NCBI GenBank assembly: GCA_030835125.1
Contig: JAUQWM010000033.1
Coordinates: forward strand, 1-64,000
Length of the DNA: 64,000 nt
Reading direction: 5' to 3'
From: Gemmatimonadaceae bacterium
Lineage (GTDB): Bacteria; Gemmatimonadota; Gemmatimonadetes; Gemmatimonadales; Gemmatimonadaceae
Shown here: positions 16,933 through 25,418 of the stretch, piece after piece
Layout: each line of letters starts with the position of its first letter
Position numbering within the stretch: the stretch's first letter is position 1
The notes under the pieces: generated by a model
The model's input: the letters and a program-made list of their open reading frames with translations, nothing else
Told to the model about the DNA's origin: nothing
Databases searched by the model: none
Translations under genes and position numbers: made by a program

Positions 16933-17150
16933 TGGCGCACCTCTCGCCGCGGGAGTACGACCACCTCGAACGCGCCGTTACCGACGGCCGGCGCATCGTG
17001 ATCGTCCGCCAGGGACGCGAGCTGGTGGTCGTCCCCCTCCGCCTGTTCATGCGGAACGGCCGCGAGGTGATCGAGGCCCGCCACCCGACCACGGGCCACC
17101 TCCTCGCCAGCACGATCGACGAACTCGACTCGGTCGAGGTGCTGCCCTGA
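16932..17150 (+). CDS. Small uncharacterised protein (72 aa) in coupled operon
   Basis: A 72-residue protein I do not recognise. ATG at 16932 shares one base with the M20 stop, and its own stop shares one base with the RNase HI-like start, both in a TGATG pattern, which strongly supports that it is translated. It is basic and beta-rich: LSPREYDHLERAVTDGRRIVIVRQGRELVVVPLR... ends in an acidic IDELDSVEVLP. Two short strand pairs around a central RLFMRNG turn suggest a small SH3-like or Sm-like barrel, which would fit nucleic-acid binding, but this is guesswork. Confidence 0.6.
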   Translation: MAHLSPREYDHLERAVTDGRRIVIVRQGRELVVVPLRLFMRNGREVIEARHPTTGHLLASTIDELDSVEVLP

Positions 17151-17776
17151 TGGCCGAGGAGCCGCTGGTCGCCATCTATGCCGACGAGTCGTGCCTGGGC
17201 AACGGGCGCGAAGGCGAGAACCCGGGCGGCGCAGGCATCCTGGTCGAGTTCCGGCAGCGCGACGCCGATCCGCTCGTCAGGCGCGACCTCTGGGTCTCCG
17301 AGCGCGCCACCACCAACAACCGCATGGCGCTCCGCTCGGTGATCGAGGCGATGCAGGCGCTCGGGCGGAAGGGGCGGCGATTCCGCGTGCTCTTCACCAC
17401 CGACTCCCGCTACATCGTCGACGGCATGACCCAGTGGGTGCACGACTGGGCGCGCCGCGGCTGGACCCGGAAGAGCGGCCCGATCGAGAACCTCGCCCTG
17501 TGGCGGGAGGCGGTGTCCGCCGCGTCGGCACATGCCGTCTCGTGGCGCTGGGTGCGCGGCCACGCCGGCCATGCCCAGAACGAGTACGCCAACTACCTGG
17601 CCGTGCGCGCCGCCGGCGCCCAGGACCATTCCGGGGGGCTGGTGGAGTCCGGGTTTGATGCCTGGATCACCGAACATCCGGGCGTGGCGACCCCGATGTC
17701 GCTGGAGCCGTTTCCGGATGCGTCCGGGTTCCGTTCCTCCCGCGCGTTACCGGCGGTGCATCCGGCGAGTCCCTGA
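17150..17776 (+). CDS. Ribonuclease HI homologue with degenerate active site
   Basis: A 208-residue RNase H fold protein, alignable to E. coli RNase HI throughout: YADESCLGN, SERATTNNRMALRSVIEAMQAL, TTDSRYIVDGMTQWVHDWARRGW and WRWVRGHAGHAQNEYANYLA. D12, D85 and H138 match catalytic D10, D70 and H124. The expected glutamate of NRMEL is alanine (A60 for E48) and the fourth carboxylate is asparagine (N148 for D134). An insertion separates SCLGN from NPGGAG, and a ~50-residue tail follows the domain. It may bind but not cleave RNA/DNA hybrids. It is last in the GHMP/M20/72-aa coupled operon. An intact RNase H elsewhere in the genome would be expected. Confidence 0.82.
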   Translation: MAEEPLVAIYADESCLGNGREGENPGGAGILVEFRQRDADPLVRRDLWVSERATTNNRMALRSVIEAMQALGRKGRRFRVLFTTDSRYIVDGMTQWVHDWARRGWTRKSGPIENLALWREAVSAASAHAVSWRWVRGHAGHAQNEYANYLAVRAAGAQDHSGGLVESGFDAWITEHPGVATPMSLEPFPDASGFRSSRALPAVHPASP

Positions 17777-17803
17777 CATGTTCCCCCCCGGAGGGCTGAA
17801 CAC

Positions 17804-17986
17804 ATGGGGAAGATGCTGGTCCTTGGCGCGGCCATCGCCGCTGGATATGCGCTGGGTTATCGTGATGCCCGGCTTCACACCGAGCATGTTGTCACGCGCG
17901 TGGTCGAGCAGGTCAAGACCACCTTCGGCGGGGGGCAGGGGAACGACGTCGACGCCATGATGAACCGACTCGAGGGCAAGCCCTGA
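17804..17986 (+). CDS. Small single-TM protein (60 aa)
   Basis: A 60-residue protein with an N-terminal hydrophobic helix (residues 4-18, MLVLGAAIAAGYALGY) and a soluble tail with a VVTRVVEQVKTTF helix. A good ribosome-binding site (ggaggg) precedes the ATG by 9 bases. The stop shares a base with the next start (TGATG). The layout resembles short membrane-tethered accessory proteins, but the function is unknown. Confidence 0.65.
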   Translation: MGKMLVLGAAIAAGYALGYRDARLHTEHVVTRVVEQVKTTFGGGQGNDVDAMMNRLEGKP

Positions 17987-18657
17987 TGGACGAACTGGAC
18001 AGGATGTTCCGGCGCCTCGTGCACAACGTCCGCGCCGGGTTTCCGGACCTCCTGACGAAGCCCATCGAAGTCGCCGCGCTCCACCAGCACCTGATCCCCT
18101 ACCGGCTGAACCGGCGCGAACTCGGCATCGATTCCGCCGAGGAGTACGAACTCACGCTGACGCGCCTCCTGGCCGGCACCCGCGGGCTCCTCGACGGCGA
18201 TCCCGAGATGCAGGCCGCCCTCAAGGCGGAACTCGAGTCGCCCAACCCGGACCTCTCCACGTTCCGGGCGTTCGGCACGGCAACGATCTCGATCGCGCCC
18301 GCCGCGCTGCGGGCCGTGGACAGCCCGGCGGCGGCCCCACGCACCGCCGAGCCGAGCGCGACGACTCGTCAGGCAGAGATGGCCGGACGCGCCACGCAGG
18401 AACTGCCGACGTCCGGTGGCGGCCCGGCGGTGGCGAAGGCAGCGATCCCCGATGCCGCGGCGCGGGCCGCGGCGGCGGTGCATCGCGCCACCGGGCCGGG
18501 CTGCCGATACTGCGGCGGCGACCTCCCGGAGGGTCGAGAGGTGCATTTCTGCCCCCATTGCGGGCAGAACCTGTCGATCAAGCAGTGCCCGGCATGCAGC
18601 ACCGAGCTCGAGGTCGAGTGGCAGTTCTGCATCACCTGCGGCCGGCAGGTCGACTGA
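17986..18657 (+). CDS. Zinc-ribbon protein with alpha-helical N terminus
   Basis: A 223-residue protein. The first ~75 residues are helical (MFRRLVHNVRAGFPDLL...YELTLTRLLAGTRGLL). A Pro/Ala/Thr-rich linker spans ~105-165. The C-terminal 55 residues hold four CxxC-type knuckles, CRYC, CPHC, CPAC and CITC, i.e. two adjacent zinc ribbons as in double-zinc-ribbon proteins. It is translationally coupled to the 60-residue membrane protein. A structural or regulatory binding role is likely, but no partner is evident. Confidence 0.7.
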   Translation: MDELDRMFRRLVHNVRAGFPDLLTKPIEVAALHQHLIPYRLNRRELGIDSAEEYELTLTRLLAGTRGLLDGDPEMQAALKAELESPNPDLSTFRAFGTATISIAPAALRAVDSPAAAPRTAEPSATTRQAEMAGRATQELPTSGGGPAVAKAAIPDAAARAAAAVHRATGPGCRYCGGDLPEGREVHFCPHCGQNLSIKQCPACSTELEVEWQFCITCGRQVD

Positions 18658-18722
18658 CCTCCCTGCGGTGACGGTCGGCATCGCGCATATTTGCTGTTGA
18701 CCGGCAGTCCCGACGCACCCCA

Positions 18723-19571
18723 ATGGCACCAGACGATCCGTCACCGGCCAGGCCGCCGGGAGACTCCCTTGTTCCCCTCGACCGGGGCGCGCTCGAGCGT
18801 GTCATGGCGCGCGCGGCCGAGTTGCAGGCGCGCTCCACCGACGCGCCCGAGCACCTGACCGAGTCGCAGCTGCTCGAGCTTGGCCGGGAAGTGGGGATTC
18901 CCGCCGACCACCTCCGCCAGGCGATCGCGGAGGAGCGGACCCGGGTGGTGGTCGCTCCCGAGACGGGTGTGGTCGGCTCCTGGTTCGGGCCGACCATGGC
19001 TGGCGCGTCGCGCGTGGTGAAGGGGACGCCATCCGACGTGCTCGGCCAGCTCGACGCGTGGATGCAGCGCGAGGAGCTGTTGCGGGTGCGGCGCCGGATC
19101 GGTGAACGCCTGACGTGGGAGGCGCGGCGGGACTTCATGGGCAGCATGCAGGCGAGCTTCAACCTCGGGGGTCGGCCGTACGCGCTGACGCAGGCCGCGG
19201 AGGTCGGGGCCACGGTCGTGGCGGTCGACGCCGGGCGCGTGCTGGTGCGACTCGAGGCCGATTTCTCGCCCAGCCAGCGACGAAACGTCACGTGGGCGGG
19301 GGTGACCGCGGGTCTCGGGGTCACGTCCGGCGCGGGTGTGGTCGCCCTTGCGTCGGTCTCGGCCGAGCCGGGCGCGCTGCTGATCGGTGCCGCGGTGGGA
19401 AGTATCTGGACCGCGATGGCTGGTGTGGTGGCGACCGCGATCGCGCGCGCGCAACGCCGGAAGGTCTCGCGCGGGCAGCTGGCACTGGAACAGGTCCTCG
19501 ACCGCCTGGAGCACGGGGAGATCCGGTCGCCGAAGTCACCGCTGATGGATTTCCTCTCCTCGGTGCGATGA
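18723..19571 (+). CDS. Uncharacterised two-TM membrane protein
   Basis: A 282-residue protein of unknown function. The N-terminal region has helical phrases (ALERVMARAAELQARSTDAPEHLTESQLLELGREVGIPADHLRQAIAEE) resembling the short N-terminal domain often seen in Gemmatimonadota membrane proteins. A beta-rich middle follows (LLRVRRRIGERLTWEARRDF...RVLVRLEADFSPSQRR). Two hydrophobic segments lie at about 184-205 and 210-232. The C-terminal tail is basic. Its stop overlaps the next ATG (ATGA). Confidence 0.6.
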   Translation: MAPDDPSPARPPGDSLVPLDRGALERVMARAAELQARSTDAPEHLTESQLLELGREVGIPADHLRQAIAEERTRVVVAPETGVVGSWFGPTMAGASRVVKGTPSDVLGQLDAWMQREELLRVRRRIGERLTWEARRDFMGSMQASFNLGGRPYALTQAAEVGATVVAVDAGRVLVRLEADFSPSQRRNVTWAGVTAGLGVTSGAGVVALASVSAEPGALLIGAAVGSIWTAMAGVVATAIARAQRRKVSRGQLALEQVLDRLEHGEIRSPKSPLMDFLSSVR

Positions 19572-21040
19572 AGCCGGCGCGCGTCCCCGCCCTCTTCCTC
19601 GGCGCCCTGCTGGCGGCGGCGCCGTGGGCCTCGCGCGGGACGGCGCAGGAACCGGCCGGTGCGCGCGTGCGTGGGGTGGTGTTCGACTCGATGGCGATGC
19701 GGCCGCTGGCGGGGGCGGTGGTGCAGCTGGCGCATGCGCCGGCGGCCGGCCGGCTGGACCGGACGCGTTCGGCGACCACGGACTCCCTGGGCCGGTTCGC
19801 CTTCGACGGCGTGCCGGCCGGGACCTGGCTGCTGGGCTTCCAGCACGTGGCCGTCGACTCGTTAGGCCTGCGTAGCCCGCTGCAGCGCCTCGACGTGCGG
19901 ACGATGGCCCCGGTGACCACGTCGATGGCGGTGCCGTCGATGCGCGCGATCATCGCGGCCGTGTGCCGCCGCGACGGCCTCAAGGACTCGCTGGCCGTCC
20001 TGATGGGCAGCGTCCGGGATGCCCACTCCGACGCGGTGCGTCCCGGGGCCTTCGTGTCGCTGCGCTGGGGGGAGATCCTGTTCGATCGCGGCGGCCGGAT
20101 GCAGCGCTCGACGCCGATCGTCGACACCTTCGCCAATGACGAGGGGTGGTTCGCGGCGTGCGTCCCGGGCGGCGTGCCGATGACGGTCCGGGCCAGCCAG
20201 GCCACCGACGTCTCGGGGAACGTGGAGCTGGGCGTGCCGGCGCATGCGGTGCTGCGCCGGGACCTGTACGTTGGCGCCGCGGAGGCGGAGGTGGTGGGGC
20301 CGGATACCGCCGCCGGCGGGCGCGCGCGGGAGGAGCGCATCGTCACGCGAGGTCGCGGCGCGGCCCGGGGCATCGTCCGCGCGCTCGACGGCGCGCCGAT
20401 CGCCGGCGCGCGCATCGCGCTCACGAGCGGGGCGGGCGAGTCGCGCTCGAATGCGCGCGGCGAGTTCACCCTCGAGGGCCTGCCGCTGGGCACTCACACC
20501 CTCGAGGCGCGCGCGATCGGATACGTCCCGGGGACGGCGATCGTGGACGTGGTGGACTTCCGGGAGGAGGCGGCGGAGCTCGTGTTGCTCGACGTCTCGG
20601 CCTACCTGCTGGACACGGTGCGGGTGGCGGCGGCGCGGCGGCTCGACGCCGCGGCGAGGGACGGGTTCGAGCGCCGGCGGCGCTCGGGCTCCGGCACGTT
20701 CGTGGACGAGACCGTGCTCGACACCATCCGCGCCGTGTCGTTCAAGGACCTCGTGCGGCGCATTCCCGGCATCCGTTTCGTGCGGGGCAACCGGTTCGAC
20801 GACCAGTGGCGCGAGCACATCGAGTTCACCAGCGGGCAGCGGGCGCCGTGCATCCCGGTGATCTACCTCGATGGCGCGCAACTCATCCATGACCGGACGG
20901 ACCTGGACGTGATCGTGCACCCGGCGTCGGTGCGCCGCATCGAGGTCTACCTGCGCGGGATCGCGATCCCCGCGGAGTTTGGGTCGAACGACCGGTGTGG
21001 CGTGATGGCCATCTGGACAGGCCCGAGGCGGCCGGGCTGA
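19568..21040 (+). CDS. Secreted protein with carboxypeptidase-regulatory repeats and TonB plug-like end, no barrel
   Basis: A 490-residue exported protein. A signal peptide (residues 1-26, ending AAAPWASRGTAQ) is followed by two carboxypeptidase-regulatory-like beta domains: ARVRGVVFDSMAMRPLAGAVV and, after residue ~268, ARGIVRALDGAPIAGARIALT...NARGEFTLEGLPLGTHTLEARAIGY. The last ~120 residues resemble a TonB receptor plug (SFKDLVRRIPGIRF, IPVIYLDGAQL, RRIEVYLRGIAIPAEFG). No 22-strand barrel follows; the protein ends here. Such plug-only proteins are recurrent in Gemmatimonadota from memory. ATG overlaps the upstream stop. Confidence 0.72.
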   Translation: MKPARVPALFLGALLAAAPWASRGTAQEPAGARVRGVVFDSMAMRPLAGAVVQLAHAPAAGRLDRTRSATTDSLGRFAFDGVPAGTWLLGFQHVAVDSLGLRSPLQRLDVRTMAPVTTSMAVPSMRAIIAAVCRRDGLKDSLAVLMGSVRDAHSDAVRPGAFVSLRWGEILFDRGGRMQRSTPIVDTFANDEGWFAACVPGGVPMTVRASQATDVSGNVELGVPAHAVLRRDLYVGAAEAEVVGPDTAAGGRAREERIVTRGRGAARGIVRALDGAPIAGARIALTSGAGESRSNARGEFTLEGLPLGTHTLEARAIGYVPGTAIVDVVDFREEAAELVLLDVSAYLLDTVRVAAARRLDAAARDGFERRRRSGSGTFVDETVLDTIRAVSFKDLVRRIPGIRFVRGNRFDDQWREHIEFTSGQRAPCIPVIYLDGAQLIHDRTDLDVIVHPASVRRIEVYLRGIAIPAEFGSNDRCGVMAIWTGPRRPG

Positions 21041-21091
21041 GCGCGGCGCCGGCCTTGTGCCGCCCCGTCCCGGGGCCATCTTGCGAGCGCC

Positions 21092-22276
21092 ATGCTGAAC
21101 GCGGAGGACACCCCGATCGCCACCAGGGCGCCTAACGAATCCCTGGCGCTGATGCTCGGGGGCGGCGGGGCCCGCGGGGCGTACCAGGCCGGCGTGCTGC
21201 GCGGCATCGCGCGCCGTCACCCGACACTGCGGCTGCCGATCCTCACGGGCATCTCGGCGGGGGCGGTGAACACCACGTTCCTGGCCGCCCAGGCCGCGCC
21301 GCTGCCGGAAGCGACCGAGCAACTCGTCCGGCTCTGGACCAGCCTGACGACGGAACAGGTGTACAACGTGCACACGGTGCCGCTGCTGACGAACGTGTTG
21401 CGGTGGGGCCTGCGCCTCGTGGCCGGGGGACACGAGGGCCGTGAGCCGACCCGCGGCTTCCTCGACACCACCCCCCTCCGCGCCTTCCTCCAGCGCGCCC
21501 TCCCGCACGACGAGGATGGCGCCCTTCCCGGCATCGCGCACAACCTGCGCACCGGGCGACTGGATGCGGTGGCCCTCTCCGCCACCAGCTACACGACCGG
21601 GCAGTCGGTGACCTGGGTCCAGGGACGCGACGTCAACCTGTGGCAGCGTCCGCAGCGACGGAGCGAACTCGCCACCATTACGGTGGAGCACGTGATGGCG
21701 TCGAGCTCCCTGCCGATGCTCTTCCCGGCAATGCGGGTCGGCACCGAATGGTACGGGGACGGTGGCGTCCGGCTCACGGCACCGCTATCGCCGGCCCTGC
21801 ACCTCGGTGCGACCCGCATCCTCACCGTGGCCACACGCTATTCCCGCTCGCGCCAGGAAGCCGATCGCCCGCTGACCGCCGGATATCCACCCCCGGCACA
21901 GGTCCTGAGCGTGCTGTACAACTCGATCTTCCTCGACCTCATCGACGAGGACATCATGCGGCTTCAGCGCATGAACCGGCTCCTGGACGACCTGCCGATG
22001 GCCGAGCGAGAGGGGATGCGCCTCGTGGACATCCTCGTCCTGCGGCCTTCCCAGGACCTTGGCAAGCTCGCGACCGAGTTCGAGCCACGGCTGCCCCGGG
22101 CGTTCCGCTACCTCACGCGCGGCCTGGGAACGCGTCGCACCGCGAGCCCGGACATCCTCTCGCTCCTGATGTTCCAGCACGACTACCTGCAGCGACTGGT
22201 TGAGCTGGGCGAAGCGGACGTGGAGGCGAACTGCGACCGGATCGACGCGTTCCTCGGACAGCCGACTCAGGTGTAG
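21092..22276 (+). CDS. Patatin-like phospholipase
   Basis: A 394-residue serine hydrolase of the patatin/RssA type. It has the glycine-rich oxyanion loop GGGGARGAYQAG near residue 24, the nucleophile elbow GISAG at about residue 53 and the catalytic-aspartate DGG motif (YGDGGVRLTAPLSPA) around residue 222, giving a Ser-Asp dyad. Expected activity is acyl-ester hydrolysis of phospholipids. There is no signal peptide, so it is probably cytoplasmic or peripheral at the inner membrane. The C-terminal ~150 residues are a family-like extension of unknown role. Confidence 0.87.
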   Translation: MLNAEDTPIATRAPNESLALMLGGGGARGAYQAGVLRGIARRHPTLRLPILTGISAGAVNTTFLAAQAAPLPEATEQLVRLWTSLTTEQVYNVHTVPLLTNVLRWGLRLVAGGHEGREPTRGFLDTTPLRAFLQRALPHDEDGALPGIAHNLRTGRLDAVALSATSYTTGQSVTWVQGRDVNLWQRPQRRSELATITVEHVMASSSLPMLFPAMRVGTEWYGDGGVRLTAPLSPALHLGATRILTVATRYSRSRQEADRPLTAGYPPPAQVLSVLYNSIFLDLIDEDIMRLQRMNRLLDDLPMAEREGMRLVDILVLRPSQDLGKLATEFEPRLPRAFRYLTRGLGTRRTASPDILSLLMFQHDYLQRLVELGEADVEANCDRIDAFLGQPTQV

Positions 22277-22701
22277 CGCCACCACAACGAGGAGCGGCCC
22301 GGCGCGACAGGACTTGCGGCCGTCACGGCCCGATGGGCGAGGTCGTCGCAGATGGCATAAGTCGTTATCGGAGAACCAGATGGCTGCTGGCACCGACCAC
22401 CAGCCGTGGTCGCGGCACAGGCTCTGCTTGTGTGACGTGCAGCACGCCGGCCCAGTTCAGCTGTGTGGTAGCCCGCCCGCTCTCCACATGGCGCCTGGAG
22501 AAATCTGGGGCTGGGTTCGGCGAGCACCAATGCTGTTCGCGCAGTGCGACCCCCTTCCGCGCTGCCGTAACGGGTCGGGACCCACAAGGTCCCGGCCCGT
22601 TTCTCTTCTTGTTTGTGCCGCGGTGTGCAACCTTGTGGTCGCCCGTGATTGGCGTCACCCCCGGGTCGTCTGGTACCGGACGCCACCCCAAACGCGATTT
22701 C
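22277..22701. other. 425-bp gene-free region, candidate small RNA or leader
   Basis: No convincing protein-coding frame is present. The segment has several short complementary stretches and ends in a strong plus-strand terminator hairpin about 100 bases before the next start. The layout (gene-free ~290 bases plus terminator) suits a small RNA or a leader that ends prematurely. I do not recognise a 6S, SRP, tmRNA or riboswitch signature. Confidence 0.35.
22571..22615 (+). terminator. Rho-independent terminator
   Basis: A 12-bp stem (cgggtcgggacc/ggtcccggcccg, one wobble) with loop cacaa is followed by a T-rich tract (tttctcttcttgttt). It lies 295 bases after the patatin stop, so it ends either a long 3' UTR or a separate RNA. 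Confidence 0.85.
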
Positions 22702-23202
22702 ATGAGCCGCACCCCGCTCGATCCCGAGGAAGCGCTGGCCGGCCCGCTGTACGTCGTGGCCGGGCTGCTCGTCGTCGTCCCCGCGCTGGACTTCGCGCTC
22801 AGCCTCGCGGCGCCACAACTGTCGAGCGTGCAGTGGCGCTTCGCGTCGGTGGGACTGCTATCCGGCTTCACGCTGACGCCCATCCTGGGGATCACGATCG
22901 CGTTAGGCGTCGCCGGCGGGATGCGCCACGTGCTCGCGCAGCGCCTCCTGGTGGTGACCTGCCTCGCGGGGTCCCTGCTGCTGCTGGTGCTGTCCCTGGG
23001 GTTCCTGCTCGACGTGGCGCAGCTGCGCGCCTCGGTACCGCCCGAGGGACGGCCCGCCTTCAGCAACGCGTGGCAGCGGGCGCTCGCCAAGCACGTGCTC
23101 TCGGCGATCGCCCTCGGTTACCTGGGCTGGAAGGCCCGTCGCATGATCCCCACGGGACCGCGTCCGCGCACGCCTCGCTCCGTCCACGTCGTCACGAAGT
23201 AG
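22702..23202 (+). CDS. Four-TM membrane protein, uncharacterised
   Basis: A 166-residue membrane protein with hydrophobic segments near residues 14-36, 47-70, 80-100 and 133-147. ATG at 22702 is chosen because it opens right before the first TM helix and lies downstream of the terminator. The C-terminal tail is basic (RMIPTGPRPRTPRSV). No family recognised; paralogues of this kind are common as DUF membrane proteins. Confidence 0.6.
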   Translation: MSRTPLDPEEALAGPLYVVAGLLVVVPALDFALSLAAPQLSSVQWRFASVGLLSGFTLTPILGITIALGVAGGMRHVLAQRLLVVTCLAGSLLLLVLSLGFLLDVAQLRASVPPEGRPAFSNAWQRALAKHVLSAIALGYLGWKARRMIPTGPRPRTPRSVHVVTK

Positions 23203-23340
23203 CGGCCGGGGCGGCCATGGCCTCCGTCCGTTGCAGCGCCGGTTGGCTTCGTCCCTTCGTCACTTGCCTCACGTGTCGGGGCGGGCAATACTGACTGGGC
23301 GGCGCCGCTCCTCGCGTGGGAGCGCGCCGGGAGGAACCAG

Positions 23341-24090
23341 ATGCTGTTCGAGCGGCTCATCGAATCGCAGCGCGCTGCGGTCGTCACCCAGGTGGTCCGG
23401 GAGGGCGCGGCCGCGAGCGCCCTTGCCCACGGGCTCCTGATCGTCGGGTGGCTCGTCCTGGCCAGCGACGTGGATCGCGTGCGGCCGGAACCCTCGGCCG
23501 TGTTCACGCCCGTCGAGTACCTCATCCCGAAGGACCGGATCCCGGCGCTCCGACCGCAGCGCGAGACGGTCACCTGGACCACGCTGGCGGCGGGGAGTGG
23601 GGAAGGTTTTGTGGCGGCACCGGCACAGCCACCCCGCGACGAACCGCGGCTCGAGATGGTCGTCCCCCAGGGAAAGGCGGAAGAAGTCGATGTCGCCGCA
23701 GCCGCGGAGGAGGAGCTGCCCCCGATCGCGCTGGGCGATTCGATCATGACCGAACTCCAGGTGGACAGTGCCGCGGTTCGATACGAGGATGGAGCGGCCC
23801 CGGCGTATCCGGAGTCCATGCTGCGGCGGCGTATCGAGGGGGTCGTGATCGTGCAGTACGTCGTCGACACGATGGGGTATGCGGACACGCTGACGTTCCG
23901 GGTCGTCTCGTCGACGCACGCCGACTTTGCCCGGGCCGTCAGGTCTACCCTGCCCCACATGCGGTTCCGCCCCGCGATGATGGCGAACCGGCTGGTGCCG
24001 CAACTGGTGCAGCAGCCCTTCGCGTTCAAGATCCAGGACACCACCGTGGCGCGGAACAAGCCACCGGCGGATCGCGGCCGCGGCCGCTAG
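23341..24090 (+). CDS. TonB-like energy transducer (TonB C-terminal domain)
   Basis: A 249-residue protein with an N-terminal hydrophobic anchor (residues 25-43), a periplasmic linker with proline-rich stretches, and a C-terminal TonB fold: AAPAYPESMLRRRIEGVVIVQYVVDTMG followed by FARAVRSTLPHMRFRPAM. It would transfer proton-motive force to outer-membrane receptors, or serve as an unspecialised periplasmic TonB-fold protein. A strong ribosome-binding site (gggaggaac) sits just before the ATG. No ExbB/ExbD genes are adjacent. Its stop overlaps the stop of the convergent minus gene by 4 bases. Confidence 0.75.
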   Translation: MLFERLIESQRAAVVTQVVREGAAASALAHGLLIVGWLVLASDVDRVRPEPSAVFTPVEYLIPKDRIPALRPQRETVTWTTLAAGSGEGFVAAPAQPPRDEPRLEMVVPQGKAEEVDVAAAAEEELPPIALGDSIMTELQVDSAAVRYEDGAAPAYPESMLRRRIEGVVIVQYVVDTMGYADTLTFRVVSSTHADFARAVRSTLPHMRFRPAMMANRLVPQLVQQPFAFKIQDTTVARNKPPADRGRGR

Positions 24091-25235
24091 CGATTCCCCT
24101 CGGTCACCAGTTCCCAGTACGACGACCAGCCGCGCGCCGCGCGCCGCGCGAAGTCGTCCAGCGACTGGACCAGTTGCGTGCTGAGGTGATCGGGCCGATT
24201 CAGCGGATGCGACAGCCCGACCCCACCGCCGAAGTAGCTCCGGATGATCACCGAACGCTCATCGCGAGGCAGGTGCGCGGCCGTGGCGGCGAAGCGGCCG
24301 AAGGAGCCGTCGCGCCAGATGTACATCTCGACGTTCGAGACGTACAGCGCCGAGACGCGCACGCCTCGCGCCGCAACCTCGCGCCCGATGGCGGGGAACG
24401 CCCCCGTGCCGGCCAGGTTGCCGACGACCGGAATGACGCCGTGGCGGGCCTGCAGGTCCTTCACGAACCGCCACCGCTCCTCGGTGGCGAGGTAGCTCAC
24501 GCGCCGGCCGTCGAGGTCGCGCTCGAGGATGAGTTGACGCAGCGTGGGGTAATACCAGCGCGGCGCCCGGCCGGTGCTCGTGAACCGCAGGTCGAGGCCC
24601 GACCGGGTGAACTCCTCGTGGAAGCGACGGATCGTCGAGGTGTCGGCGAGCGAGAGCGGCACGCCAAAGCCGCGCACCACCGCCATGAGGGAGTCGAACG
24701 TGGCGCCGTCGCCGTTCATGGGCAGACTGTCCACCCGGCCGAGGACGTCCTCGATGGGCGCGTCGCGCCACGTGTCGACATCCGCCGGCACGTCGCGGCC
24801 CATCCAGCGCGCCAGGAACTCGAGCCGGTTACGCGACTGCTGGAAGAGCGCCTTGAACACCAGGTGCATCAGCAGGTTGTCGCGCCTGATGTCGACCATG
24901 AAGGCGACGGACGGTCGGATGGCGGCGATGTACGAAAAGTTCTGGTCCGGCCCCACCCCGATGTACGCGCCGCCGCGCACGCGCTCCCGTTCGAGGTGGC
25001 CGACGGCGTGGAGGTAGGACGTCTCGTTCGAGATGAGGTTGTCGGAATCGAAGTAGCCCGGGGCCTCCGACAGGCGGGCGACGGTGCCGGCGAACGACGT
25101 GTCGGCGCGGACCGTCGCGCCCTGGATGTCGCGGGTGGCGACGCCGCGGGCGAGCCCCGCGCCGGACACCAGCAGCAGGACGCCCGCGGCCAGCGCGGCC
25201 CGGGCCATGCCTAACGTCATTCGCGGTGCGGCCAT
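24087..25235 (-). CDS. Secreted protein of unknown function
   Basis: A 382-residue exported protein with a signal peptide (residues 1-30). The body shows phrases such as GYFDSDNLISNETSYLHAVG, AYIGVGPDQNFSYIAAIRP and FMVDIRRDNLLMH, which remind me of the LIC_10091-type family with a methyltransferase-like fold; this is recall, not a search result. No catalytic motif is obvious. It is convergent with the TonB-like gene, overlapping it by four bases at the stops, and is transcribed away from thyX. Confidence 0.55.
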   Translation of the reverse strand: MAAPRMTLGMARAALAAGVLLLVSGAGLARGVATRDIQGATVRADTSFAGTVARLSEAPGYFDSDNLISNETSYLHAVGHLERERVRGGAYIGVGPDQNFSYIAAIRPSVAFMVDIRRDNLLMHLVFKALFQQSRNRLEFLARWMGRDVPADVDTWRDAPIEDVLGRVDSLPMNGDGATFDSLMAVVRGFGVPLSLADTSTIRRFHEEFTRSGLDLRFTSTGRAPRWYYPTLRQLILERDLDGRRVSYLATEERWRFVKDLQARHGVIPVVGNLAGTGAFPAIGREVAARGVRVSALYVSNVEMYIWRDGSFGRFAATAAHLPRDERSVIIRSYFGGGVGLSHPLNRPDHLSTQLVQSLDDFARRAARGWSSYWELVTEGNR

Positions 25236-25418
25236 TCCATGCCCTCCGGGCGGCAGCGGGTGCGTCGCCAGTCCCTCGCTCACCCTATCCCGGCACCGCG
25301 CGCCGGGCAAGTGACGGATGACGGGGCGCGAACGGGCACGGAGGACCCGTGCGCGACGGCGACGGAGGGCCATTACTTTTCGGGCGCGCCAGCGGCCACT
25401 TCCCTCACCCGCCCTTCC

